From positions 31,498,222 through 31,562,221 of the forward strand of contig OX365952.1 in assembly GCA_947247005.1 (NCBI GenBank): a stretch of DNA of 64,000 bases. Reading direction: 5' to 3'. The stretch comes from Spisula solida (lineage: Eukaryota; Mollusca; Bivalvia; Venerida; Mactridae). Below are positions 22,766 to 34,572 of this stretch, one piece after another (position 1 is the stretch's first letter; the number at the start of each line of letters is the position of its first letter). The position numbers and the translations under genes were made by a program. The notes under the pieces were generated by a model, which was given only the letters and a program-made list of their open reading frames with translations, was not told the origin of the DNA and made no database searches.

Positions 22766-22866
22766 TTATTTTACTGCAACATTTTTAATTTGGTCAACGC
22801 AAGTGATACGAATTCTAAGTCAACTGCAACATCTTTACTTGGTCAACGCATTTGATACCAATTCTA
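22766..22866. repeat. Detached units of the 106-bp array
   Basis: Two diverged subunits (ACTGCAACATTTTTAATTTG and ACTGCAACATCTTTACTTGG), each followed by TCAACGCA, continue the array on the far side of the inserted hairpin elements. Confidence 0.85.
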
Positions 22867-24116
22867 AACATGTCATTCAAGACATTCCTCAAAATATTAC
22901 TTCCCGTGCACATAATAATTTACCACGAAAAAGGTATGAAGAAGACGCCATCTCATATAAATGGTGTCACTTTATTTATGTCATTAATATTTTCTTTGTC
23001 AACATGATCGCTTCAACGCTATCATTAATTTTGCGTTTCATTTGTAATCCAAGACGTTTTGAAAACTTGCTAGTTAATGGTATTAAATAACATTTCTTAT
23101 CTTAGATATTCTATTCAGTTTATAATGCATAATTAAATAATCATGTTCATATTATGATATTCATGTAGATACGGTTGTCTGCCTTCATAGCGTTCAGGCG
23201 TCGTCAATCGAACAGTATAAAAGTAGAAACTGGGAGAAGACAGCTTGTAACAATTCCGACCCTTTTATAATCAGTCTCACGCGCCAGGCCGATTATTTAC
23301 GCTCTATCATATTATCAATTTATGTAACGAAAAAGTCATATTAAAGACATTATGCCGTATATGACTGTTAATGACGCGTTTATCCCCTATAAGAGTTTTA
23401 CCCAACGTTGCTATCCCCTAAAACGTGCAATTCTCTCACCTGCATTTAGGTACATCAATACTAAAAATCTTGATCGCTATCTCTTTACAAAGACAGTGTT
23501 TAACACGGGTGACAAGGTGTCAATCATGGTTTAATTAGTGAGTTAATTAGCATACGACGGGCGACAAAAATATTTAATAACCATTTTATCTGATATAAAT
23601 AAATTTTTCGCTTCGGTAAAAGATCCATAAATTTATGTTTTATTCTCGTTTAATGAATAACTTTGTAAAAGCGTCAAATAGAGTACGGGTTATTGCTACA
23701 GCGGTGGATGTTGTCATGGGTAAAGATACAAAGTCTATCACCCATCAAATCAGAGGCTAACGGGTAATATATTATTCGAAACTACTTCATAAAGTCTTAA
23801 CAGTTTTGAATAAAGATGCACATGTCTGTATGATACATGATACGGAAATATAAACGCAATAAACTCGCTTGCTTTCATGAATCTTGATTTTTCAGATTTG
23901 TCAACATTGTATCTATAAGGAATTGGGTAGAGGCCCGCGAAAAGCATTCATAGTTGCAATCGTAACCAAAGCGACTAATTGAAACATCTGTAGGATTTGT
24001 TAAACTTCCTTCCGTCTTTTCAGTATCAAAATTTTATTAATATCGACCACCCTCCAAAACATTATCAAATTATCAGATTGTTCTGTCAACTGTAACCGAT
24101 CCATGTAGTCTAGTGA
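22867..24116. other. Unassigned DNA with a weak TATA-led short frame
   Basis: TATAAAAG at about 23216 precedes a 60-codon ATG frame (23352-23534) with no recognisable domain. The combination could be chance in AT-rich DNA. No other features seen. Confidence 0.3.
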
Positions 24117-24310
24117 TCTGAGCGACCTCAACGGGAATGTCAGTTGGCGGGTTCGATCCTAAATTGCGTTATATCAAAGTTGTTAAACTTCAACTGATGT
24201 GGCTCTTACATTATTGGTAATACATGTGTGAGTGTTAAATCTATGATTGTTGGGCTCAGTTTCAGGATAAAGTACAACTACTGTCAAAAAGAGATTAATC
24301 AAACACAGAA
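24117..24310 (+). mobile_element. Probable tRNA-derived SINE (separate head)
   Basis: TAGTCTAGTGATCTGAGCG resembles an A box and GGCGGGTTCGATCC is a near-perfect B box at tRNA-like spacing. A body of about 140 bases follows with no further landmarks. No second copy in the window, so the family is unconfirmed. Confidence 0.45.
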
Positions 24311-24380
24311 TGGAGATTCAAACCTTTCACATATTCCTTTGTTTGATGCTTGACAATAGCAGAAAATATAATACCACGTC

Positions 24381-24994
24381 ATAATAATAATATAATAATA
24401 ATAATAATAAAGACTTTATTTACCGAAGGTGAAAACACATTAAGTTACATACATAATATATACACTTATTTCCAATGCGGCCTTCGTTGAAATAACATTT
24501 TAACAAGAATAAAACAAAAGCAAAACAAAAACATACATGTATACATTTCCGACAAACACTCACTTGAATTATATTACTACGACTCACATTCATGCATAAT
24601 AACATACATTAACAATGAACTATTCGTTTGATGAAGAGACTAAATAAAAATATACAATGTACAAACAATACATAGTTTTACGAGTCTCAATTATTTTGTC
24701 TTTCTAGGAGCAATTTCTTATATTTGGTTTTAAATGTTTTTAAAGAATTGCTTTGTCTGATATTGTGTGGAGTATTATTCCATATTTGAGATCCTTTAAA
24801 TGCAAATGTGTCCTTTAAATAGTTTGTCCTTGGTCTCGGTTGAACAAGATCATTCCGTTCAATCGAGCGCAAATTGTACGTATTGTTAGATGAAAAAGTT
24901 ACAAATTCAGACATATATTTAGGTACTAAACCATGTCGACATTTAAAAACAAGTAGCCCAATATGATATGCACATCTGTTCTCAAAATTTAGTC
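24381..24994 (-). mobile_element. CR1/L2-type LINE 3' end with (TTA)n tail
   Basis: The minus strand carries an ORF2 C-terminal fragment, a 3' UTR of about 270 bases and AAATAAAGTCTTTATTATTA with further TTA units (24381-24410). The same tail closes the sense copy at 13503-13547, so two insertions of the same or a close family are present. Coding similarity stops near 24990 at an in-frame stop, fitting 5' truncation or decay. Confidence 0.8.
24687..24990 (-). pseudogene. LINE ORF2 C-terminal fragment (about 100 codons)
   Basis: The frame reads CAYHIGLLVFKCRHGLVPKY, then YNLRSIERNDL, PRPRTNYLKDTFAFKGSQIW and NNTPHNIRQ, ending with a stop at 24687. The ordered signatures LLVFK...GL.P.Y, YNLR, PR.RT and F...G...WN..P..IR are characteristic of the extreme C-terminus of CR1/L2/Jockey-type LINE reverse transcriptases. 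The ATG at 24914 is internal to the fragment and not a real start. No catalytic domain remains. Confidence 0.8.
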
Positions 24995-25735
24995 ATAACT
25001 GGAATTCCTCTTACCTTAAAGAACTACCATAATAAAAACAGGGAGTAACGCCCAGAATAGAATAAATGTTAAACCTACATGAACATTTTACAATTCACTC
25101 TATTATCAACATCACTTATGAGCTTAGCTATACCGGTTTGAAGTCTGAAGAACCTGACAGAAAGCTGCCACATTAAGCAAGGAACAAAACAAGATTTTAT
25201 TGTCCAAATCAAACATCTTACCCCATGTTAACAGCGTTAGTAAACCTTTGTCCTGCTTTGATAGCTTTCCAAGTAAGATGTGGAGAATTTGGTACTTGAA
25301 AGTGTGATTTGACAGCCACATGAAAGCACATACCTGCTTCAAATAACTCTGTGGCTGTAAAAGACACCACAATTTTGTATCTTGGGTATTCGTAGAACAC
25401 ATTTTATAGAGCTTGTTTTGCACTTCCAGGGATTATTAGAGGAAAGAATGAGACATAAAGATATGTCTAATAGACTAATATCGTTTTCATAAACTGGTAT
25501 GACGTTTTAACGATAATTATACCACACACAAATTAGATAATTAGTTATTTTGTGAAGTTGATTAGGAACGTTTAGGTAAGGATTGCTCTAAAGTGATGGT
25601 GTGATGGCAAGAATGCTGAGGCCCGTCGAGGTGATTAAATATGTTGGTTCTTGAGAAGCACACTTGCGATGAAGTGTAATATTCTGTGATTTCTTCTTAC
25701 TCTGTCATTAATCTCGTTTGTACAGAAATGAATTA
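24995..25735. other. Unassigned intergenic DNA
   Basis: Overlapping minus-strand frames at 25124-25423 (99 and 60 codons) show no motif or convincing codon pattern. Nothing else recognisable. Confidence 0.4.
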
Positions 25736-25990
25736 TGATTATACAACAAAGGATAGTGAAAAACCAGACATTGGGAAGGTAGCACACAATTGAAACAACG
25801 AGAACCGATAACTTATTAAAAACAAGACAGTCCACAATTACACGGCAAAATGCCCCATACAAAACTGTACGAGAAAATGAGCATAACCGCTGAAAGTTCA
25901 AGTAGTTTTAGCTGTCAAAAAGTCGAAAGTTCTATTCCCAGCAGCCAAAAAGCTCAAAGACCAAGTTTCAGCTATATAAAAGCCAGTGTC
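25736..25990 (-). mobile_element. LINE 3' UTR copy 2 (core and tail, antisense)
   Basis: Diverged AGCTGAA/AGTTTTAGCTGTC core units lie at about 25885-25990. Below them, on the minus strand, comes the conserved tail (GCCGTGTAATTGTGG ... GTGTGCTACCTTCCCAATGTC). It matches the 50061-50192 tail in order. No ORF2 sequence is visible upstream. Confidence 0.6.
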
Positions 25991-26329
25991 TTATTTGTGT
26001 TAGGGTGCAAAAGTATTTTATATACATGTACAAATATAGTTTCAAAGGGGCATTTGGGCATTTCAAGGTAGCATGTTCGTATTGTGTCTTGCCGTGCAGG
26101 GAGTAAATTATAACTTCACGAGAACAGGAGGAAGTAAGAAACATGACAAATGTTGCTATCGAGAAATCTATATGAAAGGTTTAGAAACTAAATGACGACA
26201 AAACGAAATGGCCACTAAAAGCAACATACATGAATATGAACAATAACAAGTGAATCTAAATGAGACACGACACAAACAACAGCGACTTATCCCAACTGAT
26301 GATACAGTACAATCATACAAATGAACATG
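25991..26329. other. Unassigned DNA
   Basis: Nothing recognisable. It leads into an A/C-rich degenerate repeat. Confidence 0.4.
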
Positions 26330-27180
26330 AAGCAATGCCAGTCATGCTAAATAATCAGAAGCGACCAGGCAACACTGCCGGTAATGCTAAATAACCAGGA
26401 GCGTCTAAACAACAACGCCGGTAGTGCTAAGGGAACACGGACGACCACAAAAGACACCCAGGCAAATGGATCACAAGCGAACACGAAATAATACCAGACT
26501 AACGGACCACGAGCAACAAAGAACCAACACAAGGCTGAAGGACCACAAATAACACAACAACAACACCAGTAGTTCTAAAGGAACACACGCAATTAAACCA
26601 TAACTCCAACGATGTAAAAGGGCCACAAACAACCACGGAACGACGCAAATTGCGCTAGTGGAAACACACATGAACGACAAGGAAACACAACGCCAGTGAT
26701 GCTTAACAACAACGACGAGGAACAACGCCAGTAATGCTAAAGGAACTCAAACGACCACGAAATATCACCAATGGTGCTCATGAAACACGAATGACAAGGA
26801 AAATACATTAGTGAAGCTAAACAACAACGGCCAAGAAACCACTCAATTAGGGCTGAATGAAACACGAATGGTCAGTGATGCTTAACAACAACGACCAAGA
26901 AACCACTCAAACAACGACCAAGAAACAACGCTAATGGTGCTAAATGAAACACAAATGGCAAGGAAAATACATTAGTGAAGCTAAACAACAACGGCCAAGA
27001 AACCACTCAAATAGGGCTGAATGAAACACGAATGGTCAGTGATGCTTAACAACAACGACCAAGAAACCACTCAATCAACGACCAAGAAACAACGCAAATA
27101 GTGCTAAATCAAACACGAATGGTCAGGAAAATACACCAGTGACGCTGAACACTAATGCCCAAGAAACAAAGCATGCAACA
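26330..27180. repeat. Degenerate minisatellite with 163-bp higher-order repeat
   Basis: An A/C-rich motif of roughly GTGCTAAATGAAACACGAATGG plus AACAACGACCAAGAAAC recurs irregularly across the block. The clearest higher-order copy is the segment beginning GGCTGAATGAAACACGAATG at 26851 and again at 27014 (163 bp apart), with nearly identical following sequence. Older units on the left are more diverged. Valine/leucine-rich minus-strand frames at 26347-26725 are artefacts of the repeat. Confidence 0.75.
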
Positions 27181-27940
27181 GTTATATACAACTATACAAT
27201 GGATGAAATTCGTTTTGATACAGGTCACACGGATATTCTGTTAATGTCCCATTGGTCATAGTACATATTGAAACAAACTCCAAAAAGAAGTAACCTAGAA
27301 CGAAGAATGACAACTTTGCAAGAATGCCTTCTTTGCATGAAACCATCAATAACGCCAACGTAGAATGTTCTGTACAGTGCATAAAGGTTTGAGCCGTTGT
27401 TCCGCTATATAGCGTACAGGAAGTGTTATCAAATAACAAAAAAACCGGTACAAGATCAGTACAGGGATTAAACATATGAGTAAACAACCTAAACATAGAA
27501 TCACAAGCCAATAAGTCTGATGAAACAATTACAAATCCATTGCACAACCAGAGCATGCTTTTATCATTAATTATTTAAAGAGCAAAAACCATGATAATTA
27601 ACATTTTACAAAAACTGACATTACGACATTGACGTATAAATTAGCGTTCATAGATTTCAATTATAGAGTTATGAGAAACAAATAGGAGGTAACGACACAA
27701 TAAATAGTTGCAGGAAGTCACTGGCAGCATACAAACACTTGTCCAACGAAAAACACTCAAGACTTTGTTAATTGAAGAATTGCAGCCAGTTTAGAAAAGA
27801 CAATTATGCTAACTATATGACAGATATATGTTTTTAATGGTTTTATTATCTACGCTCATACAAGACCATAACAAATTATAACATCTTCTTAGAGCAATTA
27901 AATATTCCATCATTTAGCATAGACAATATAATTGACATGT
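27181..27940. other. Unassigned DNA
   Basis: A 124-codon minus frame (27182-27556) is cysteine- and phenylalanine-rich, but has no recognisable domain or signal structure. Chance is likely. Confidence 0.35.
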
Positions 27941-28046
27941 ATTACCTAAAGTTAGACAAGAAGTCATTTTGTTTATAGGCTCTATAAATACCACAGACTA
28001 ACTAATAATGTTATTACCTAAAGTTATATCAATGGTATTTTGTTTA
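27941..28046. repeat. Diverged direct repeat, about 72-bp spacing
   Basis: ATTACCTAAAGTTAGA...TTTTGTTTA at 27941 and ATTACCTAAAGTTATA...TTTTGTTTA at 28013 form a short duplication of about 40 bases. Confidence 0.55.
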
Positions 28047-30396
28047 CTAATCTAGTACCTACCCAGGGTTCCAGACTGTCGTATGTTCCTCATTCTTCTG
28101 ACGAACCACGATATTATGGAAATCAAAGAACTGAAAGACAGATTCTGGAAAGTGAAATTATGTTTATTTTGTGCTTCTTATACGAGGGATGTGCCTGGAA
28201 AAGTTTCTTAAAATTGTTGACTTTGGCGAAAACGTAATTATTTTTGCACGTATTCCTAAAGTATTCGTAATTTTTCGCACGATTTCATTGCGAATTGTCT
28301 TTGTTATTGTATCCATGGTAACATACTGATGAAGGTATCTTATAGGTGAGAGATAGTTCCATAACCAATGGATACTGAGGAATTGTCTGAAATAAAGCTA
28401 CATTGAAATCAACAATTAGTTGCATAAAACAAACATTTGATGTTTATAAAGGTCTTTGTTACGACCACTTGGTGTTTCCGGATATCAATCAAACACTGAG
28501 TAAGACAAAAACGTCTGTAATATTGTTGGTACATGTAATAATCATATCAAAGTTATACGTATGAGATACAATGAGTCCATCTTCAATTACAAGTCAACAT
28601 TTTACCACATTACGTCCCGTATTAGTTATTCGACCTATAATATATGGAGACGATCTAGACACAGTGCCCTGACTCTGGGTCAACCGGTCTTTGAAGTAAT
28701 TTTCTTCTTATCCATGTTTTCCACATTGTCTCCACCAAATTCCCAAGAGTGTTGCAACTGACTTCCTATTTCCATGGCTGTTTGCTCTTACATCGTATTT
28801 CGTGGTTCATATACTCGTAGACATGTTCCTGGCTAATGAAGGGTGAATGAATATTGTCTTTTCAAGATGATGGCATTCCCGTGACATCATACACTCTCCT
28901 ATGGGTATCTATGTTTTGTATATTATTATGGGTTTGTGGCGGTAAGTGGCAGCACGATTCATGTGCTAGTCACTTTTACTGGAGGGTGAAAATGTTGTTT
29001 CAATATTGATATAAATTGCACCAATGGGACAATAAGAAGCCACGAGAACTAATTTTATTCATAATTAATTATATTGGCACTAACAATCGGTTTTGATCCG
29101 GAATCAAACCAATATGTATTTGCATAATAGTTTGATCTGAACATGAATTAATGATTGCTTCCTTATTAAGTAACGACATGCAAGCCTCCACTTTTAATCA
29201 CGCAATATATCAATGAATAGGTCACTGCAATTTGTTTATAACCTCAAACATAACAAGTTGAGCATATTTGTTTATATTCATGTATGAAGATAATGGAAAG
29301 TCGGACTATTTTATGTAAGCCAACATTTGTACGAGTTCGATTGTCTTTATCTACAACATTGCCACGCCCACACTAAGATACTTTAAAAACGCACCATTTA
29401 AAAAAAAGATTTTACTAAAACTAATTTAAATAATAAATCGTCAACCTAGCATTGATAATTTGGGGTTAAACAAGGCTAGAGAAAAATGGTGAAAATGCAC
29501 ATACAAAAAATACAAACAAATAAACAGTAAATTCTCGAATAGAGTAATAAATCGAAATTCGACGACAAAATTTAAGATGCAAATTGTTTATTATAGAAAA
29601 AGTACACCACCAAACAGTCGTATAATCAAGCATAGCTTACGAAAAGTAAACAACACAGCTTCTGAGTACCACCACTTGCACGACCTCTGAAAACATTTAC
29701 CTGTTGTGAGAAATATCTTGGAACAGGCTGCATAATAATTATTATATTATCACCCAAATCGAGCATTACATAGCCTATATAATATGTTTATGTTGTAATT
29801 TATATTATACATAATGAAGAACTGTACGATTATAGTCTGTGTTAGTTATAATGTTGTAAGGTTTATTAGATTCTGATGAGCTATCGGTTGTAATCGCAAA
29901 CAAATGTAGCTACAGCCAACCCTAAAACAACGAATGCTCTGCATTAATTAGCGAGGAATTTCTACGATAGACGTCATTCGAAGGCAGGCAAAGCTGGTGC
30001 ATGGTTTGTGGTTGGTACTGACTTATATGCGTCCTAACTAACACTGTTAATTCACTTGTTCATGAGTTACGTAATGCATAAAACGCTTAATGGTTTACCA
30101 AAAAGATATTAAGACACAATTAGCATTCTACAGACGACGGTAATAGCGCGAGAGTCGGTTCTATTTTCTGGCTTGGAACATGACTGTCTTATCAACGCTT
30201 CGTTAATATAGAGGTAAACGCTAATTGATTTAATGTTCTACACACTGCTTTGGTTTTGTTTATAGGTTCAACGGACTGAAACTTAAACAATTACCTTCGT
30301 CAGCAGGCAATCGTGATAAAAGTGCATGCTTTCACCCGGGTTAACGAGATTTTCAAGCAATAGTTTCTGTTATATACGCTAGCCAGTTGACTTACT
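28047..30396. other. Largely unassigned DNA
   Basis: One possible internal exon (28053-28152, see findings). The rest is AT-rich with no tandem repeat, SINE or LINE signal that I can support. Confidence 0.3.
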
Positions 30397-30591
30397 AGTA
30401 AATTGCTGGAATTATGTATTGATCACTTTGATTCACTGACAACTGAAATCCCTTCAGTGTCTAGCTATACCCACGCAATAGAGATACACAGAATCCGTAT
30501 CCCCAAAAAGGAACCAGTACATGCTTCACATAAGGCAACCTATACCGCCTCATTGACAGAAGACAAGCCAATTGACAATGCCACGGAATAA
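30397..30591 (+). CDS. Candidate terminal exon of an unknown gene
   Basis: An open stretch follows a plausible 3' splice site (CTTACTAG at about 30390-30397) and ends at TAA (30591). It encodes KLLELCIDHFDSLTTEIPSV, continues with SSYTHAIEIHRIRIPKKE, and ends KPIDNATE. It is polar, with a more protein-like composition than other short frames here. A polyadenylation signal AATAAA follows at about 30768-30773. The frame has no ATG near its beginning, which fits a last exon and argues against a whole small gene. No domain is recognised and no upstream exon was found, so chance remains quite possible. Confidence 0.2.
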   Translation, partial: SKLLELCIDHFDSLTTEIPSVSSYTHAIEIHRIRIPKKEPVHASHKATYTASLTEDKPIDNATE

Positions 30592-32394
30592 CAAAACATG
30601 TCAAACCATTGGGTCAAACCCGAATGTGTCGCGCTCTGCAAACGTGTTATAAGATTTCAGCCATATCGGTAGATATAAATAGATATATTGAATCCGTTGG
30701 AATAACTGTATGTCCTTTAAAAGGCATCTATGTGTTAAAACGTTGTTAATTCCTATTTGTGCAATGTAAAAAATAAAAGTTGAAATACTTTGTTTGGTTT
30801 ATCCTACACAAATAAAACTAAAAATTTAGAGTATTTTTACAGAGAATAATGTCACCATTAGTGATGGCATTGACACCATTGCCACATTGCGGCACGGTGT
30901 GTCGCAGATGTTACTTGTTGGTATCAACAGCTTGCTGTCAATCAATTAATCTTTTACGATTTTGCGGGCTTACTATTTAATAAAGGAAACAAATTAATAA
31001 TTAGAAACTTTAACAAGTCTTACACCATGTATCGCCATAAAGCACCTGCATTTTCCAAAACGGTAACATAATGCCAATGAAATTCTACTCAAGAGTTCTT
31101 TGGCGCTGTACGTGTGTTCTTGTTTACTAAACATCACACACGGAGAAAAAAGACATTAAAATGCGCTGAAGAAAAAAAAAAGAATTAACTAATGGCACCG
31201 TATAACATAAAGCAGTATCTGATACCCTTATCTTGCTAAATTAACAAGAAAATAGGAACACCGCATTTAAAATACCTTAATCATTAAACAGAATAAATTC
31301 ATATTGTCCCGTGTGCTAATTTCATTAAATTTACACCTCGGTAGCTCATTTCACGTTTTTAAGAGAATCAAAGAACGCCCTACTAAATATCCCGATCTTG
31401 TTTTATAGAGATCCATTGAAATAGCCTTTTGAAGTCTTAGCTATAATACAACATAATCCAGCAGAAAACGTTGGCAATCATGCTTTCATCTAGAACATAA
31501 TTATAGATTCATTACACAGTACCCCTCCCACCGTTCAACGCTTGAAACATATGTTTAGGCAGTAAATGCCTTGACTCGAGGATAATTAGGCATATAACGT
31601 GCAGTATTAGGCTCTAACCGCGATCTAATTGATGCTTATCGTCGCTATAAGCAAACAAAGAAATATGAACCCTATGATCGTAGAAGCAGCTGCATTGAAT
31701 TATGGGTACTCTTATCGACTACTGAGCTTGTCAGTAACGAACGTTCTGATTGGCTGAGAGGGAAATGCATCACCGCGTGAGGTAAACGATCTTATGAGGT
31801 TGCGAACCGTCAACACATTAGCGGATAATTTTTCTTTAAGTTTTATCTGCAAATTATATACGCAAATAATAATTATTTTATTTTTAATTGGCTGTTAATT
31901 GAAAATATTTGTGTGGCATTATCTCTGCCATGCTGATATGTGTAATTGTTTAAGTGTTTAATAGAAGTATGGTTATTATTGAAGATGATTACTGTGCAAA
32001 AGGTTTTAGCTATAAATCCTTTATAATAATATTGCACCATTACTCCTGATATCTGCCTTACAGCTGTAGTGTAAACCAAAACTTGAGATCTAACCCCATA
32101 CTCAAAACTAATTTCGCTTTCCACTTACTTCGGATAACTATTCATTTTGCTAAGTACTGTGTCTTAGCACATTTGTAGATTAATTATGCCACATACGGAT
32201 ACGTTTATTGATTCCTATTTGCAAACGCATTTTGAATAAAAAACATGCTAACTGGAGAATTTAAGTTTTGAGTCAGAGGTTCCTCGATTTTAATAGAACT
32301 GCAATTTACTACGAAGGATGCTTTCACACCAAATACGGTTCCGAGTTAAAGAAAAAAATTAGAAAGATTATATTATATTGTGACATTGTTCAAA
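30592..32394. other. Unassigned DNA
   Basis: Contains the AATAAA near 30768 noted for the candidate exon. Otherwise AT-rich with no recognisable feature. Confidence 0.4.
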
Positions 32395-32885
32395 GACAAA
32401 ACAATGCGAATGGCGACGGTGTAGAGTGCATGTCAAAGACACAAAAAGGCCAATGGTGACGGTAAGAGGTGCATGGCAAAGACAAATAGGCTAAGAGTGA
32501 CAGTGTAAGATGCGTGTCAAAGAGAAAAAAGGCCAATGATGACAGATTAAGGTACATGTCAAAGACAAAAAGTCTAAGAGCGACGGTGCATGCCAAAGAC
32601 CAAAAAGGCTAAAGTTGACGGTTTAAGGTACATGCCAAAGACCACAAAGGCTAAGGTTGACGGTTTAAGGTACATGCCAAATACAAAAAAGGCTAAAGTT
32701 GACGGTTTAAGGTTTATGTCAAAGACAAACATATGAATTTTTAATGGTAACGGTGTAAGGTACATGTCAAAGACAAAACAAGGCCAGTAATAAAGGTTTA
32801 AGATGCATGCTCAAAGTAAAAAGAAGGCCTATGGTGGCGGTAAAAGGTGCATGCCAAAGTAAAAAAGGCCAATTGTAACGAGGTA
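32395..32885. repeat. Minisatellite, about 42-bp unit, 11-12 copies
   Basis: Units follow GGTGCATGCCAAAGACAAAA then AGGCTAAAGTTGACGGTTTAA. Neighbouring copies at 32627 and 32669 are 42 bp apart, while outer copies are more diverged and vary in length. Because 42 is divisible by three, repetitive minus-strand frames (32390-32765) stay open. They are not genes. Confidence 0.85.
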
Positions 32886-34316
32886 ATGTGCTAGCAAGGT
32901 GCAATGGCCACTGAACCCGTTGCCTGTCTCACAAGTGCGCGGAAATCTGTCATAAAAGGGCATAGTGCATAGGTACTACGAGACAACGAGGTGACATCAA
33001 GATAATTTTATTATACCACAAGCTAATTAGCCAAATACACTACCCTTCAACAAACCACACAAACACACATTATGGTTGATATACTTCTGCCAATTAACAT
33101 AGATAGGAGAGTAAGTCAGGGCCATCATAGGAGTCCTGATTTAATTTATCACATAGATCGCCCAGATAGTGACGACGCATATCACTTAAATGACACAATA
33201 AGTATTTAACATTATGTAAATTTAACTAAATTATGAAGAGCTAACTCAAGACAGAGATAACGAAATATGTTTTTAAGAAGTTACATGCACCAATATGAGT
33301 TCATCTAAAACCACAATTAACAGAACATCAGCAAAGGTAATATGATAAAATTATATTTCAAAAGTATACCATATATCGCTTTGAATAATCTTAGAAACAA
33401 ACCCACTTTACCAAACTCGAAGGTGTTTGTAAATTATGGAAAATTTGACACCCAAGTATTTCATCGCATGGAGGAGTTATAACTAGTTCCGGTCGTAAAC
33501 GATGGTTATTTTATACCTGTTTTTATTTTCTTATATCTTATTTATATTCATAATTACAATAGTACAAGCTATGTAAATCATGTTTGATATTATGCCCAAC
33601 TGATAGAATCAAAGAATACGGACACGTGTTGCTAGTTAGCCTCGGATCATGGTTGAGTGTTGGGGTGTAATGAATACTTCAAACATCTAGCAGAACTAGC
33701 CATTTATCGTCGAATAAACCGTGAGTGATTTACGAAGTAATCATTACCATTTTATTATCGTAGCACCTTTCAACATTCGACAGTCAATATTCCCGGAATG
33801 CCAACACATCTTATCAAAATAATGAGCGTTCTGGACAACGCACGCATCAGATTTTAGACAACTTAATTGAAACATTTACCAAGAAATCGCTCCGTATTAT
33901 CTTAATATAATCTAAATTAGGATTAATCCGGATAGTTAACTCATTTATAAATTTTGATTGATAAATGATTCGGCGTGGATCGGATTGTAAATTACTGACA
34001 ATCAGCATTTTGGAGAAAATGGAACCGTTTAGAGATAACAAGTCGGGTTTTCGTCTAAATGATACAGACATTTGGGGGAAATCACATTTATTCTTATTTC
34101 CCTTTTTATGACTTCAAAACGATAGTTATTCCCGAACCTCGGGAATTCAATTATTCTGCAGTAGTAGATTTTTATGCTATTGCTATCAATTTCCAAGCGA
34201 GAACATTCATATACTTGTCACTACTCAGCTAGGATAATCATGGTTTCGACTGTTCAATGAATGGGGGAATTTATATAGCTTAAATACCGTCGGGGTTTGG
34301 TGATAATGCTATACAA
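32886..34316. other. Unassigned DNA
   Basis: No recognisable feature. A 74-codon minus frame (33847-34071) has no motif. Confidence 0.4.
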
Positions 34317-34500
34317 GAACGAACGAACGAACGAACGAACGAACGAACGAACGAACGAACGAACGAACGAACGAACGAACGAACGAACGAACGAACGAAC
34401 GAACGAACGAACGAACGAACGAACGAACGAACGAACGAACGAACGAACGAACGAACGAACGAACGAACGAACGAACGAACGAACGAACGAACGAACGAAC
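34317..34500. repeat. (CGAA)n tetranucleotide array, about 46 units
   Basis: An essentially perfect GAAC/CGAA array of about 184 bp. It keeps a repetitive NERT frame open on the plus strand and an SFVR frame on the minus strand. Both are artefacts of the period. Confidence 0.98.
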
Positions 34501-34572
34501 GGACGGACGGACGGACGGACGGACGGACGGACGGACGGACGGACGGACGGACGGACGGACGGACGGACGGAC
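34501..34572. repeat. (CGGA)n tetranucleotide array, 18 units
   Basis: A perfect GGAC/CGGA array continues in register from the CGAA array, differing by one A-to-G transition per unit. The junction is sharp, with no mixed units. Confidence 0.98.

Noticed and set aside
27182..27556. 124-codon cysteine-rich minus frame as a secreted peptide
   Set aside because: No signal peptide at its start, no regular cysteine pattern, and it borders a degenerate minisatellite.
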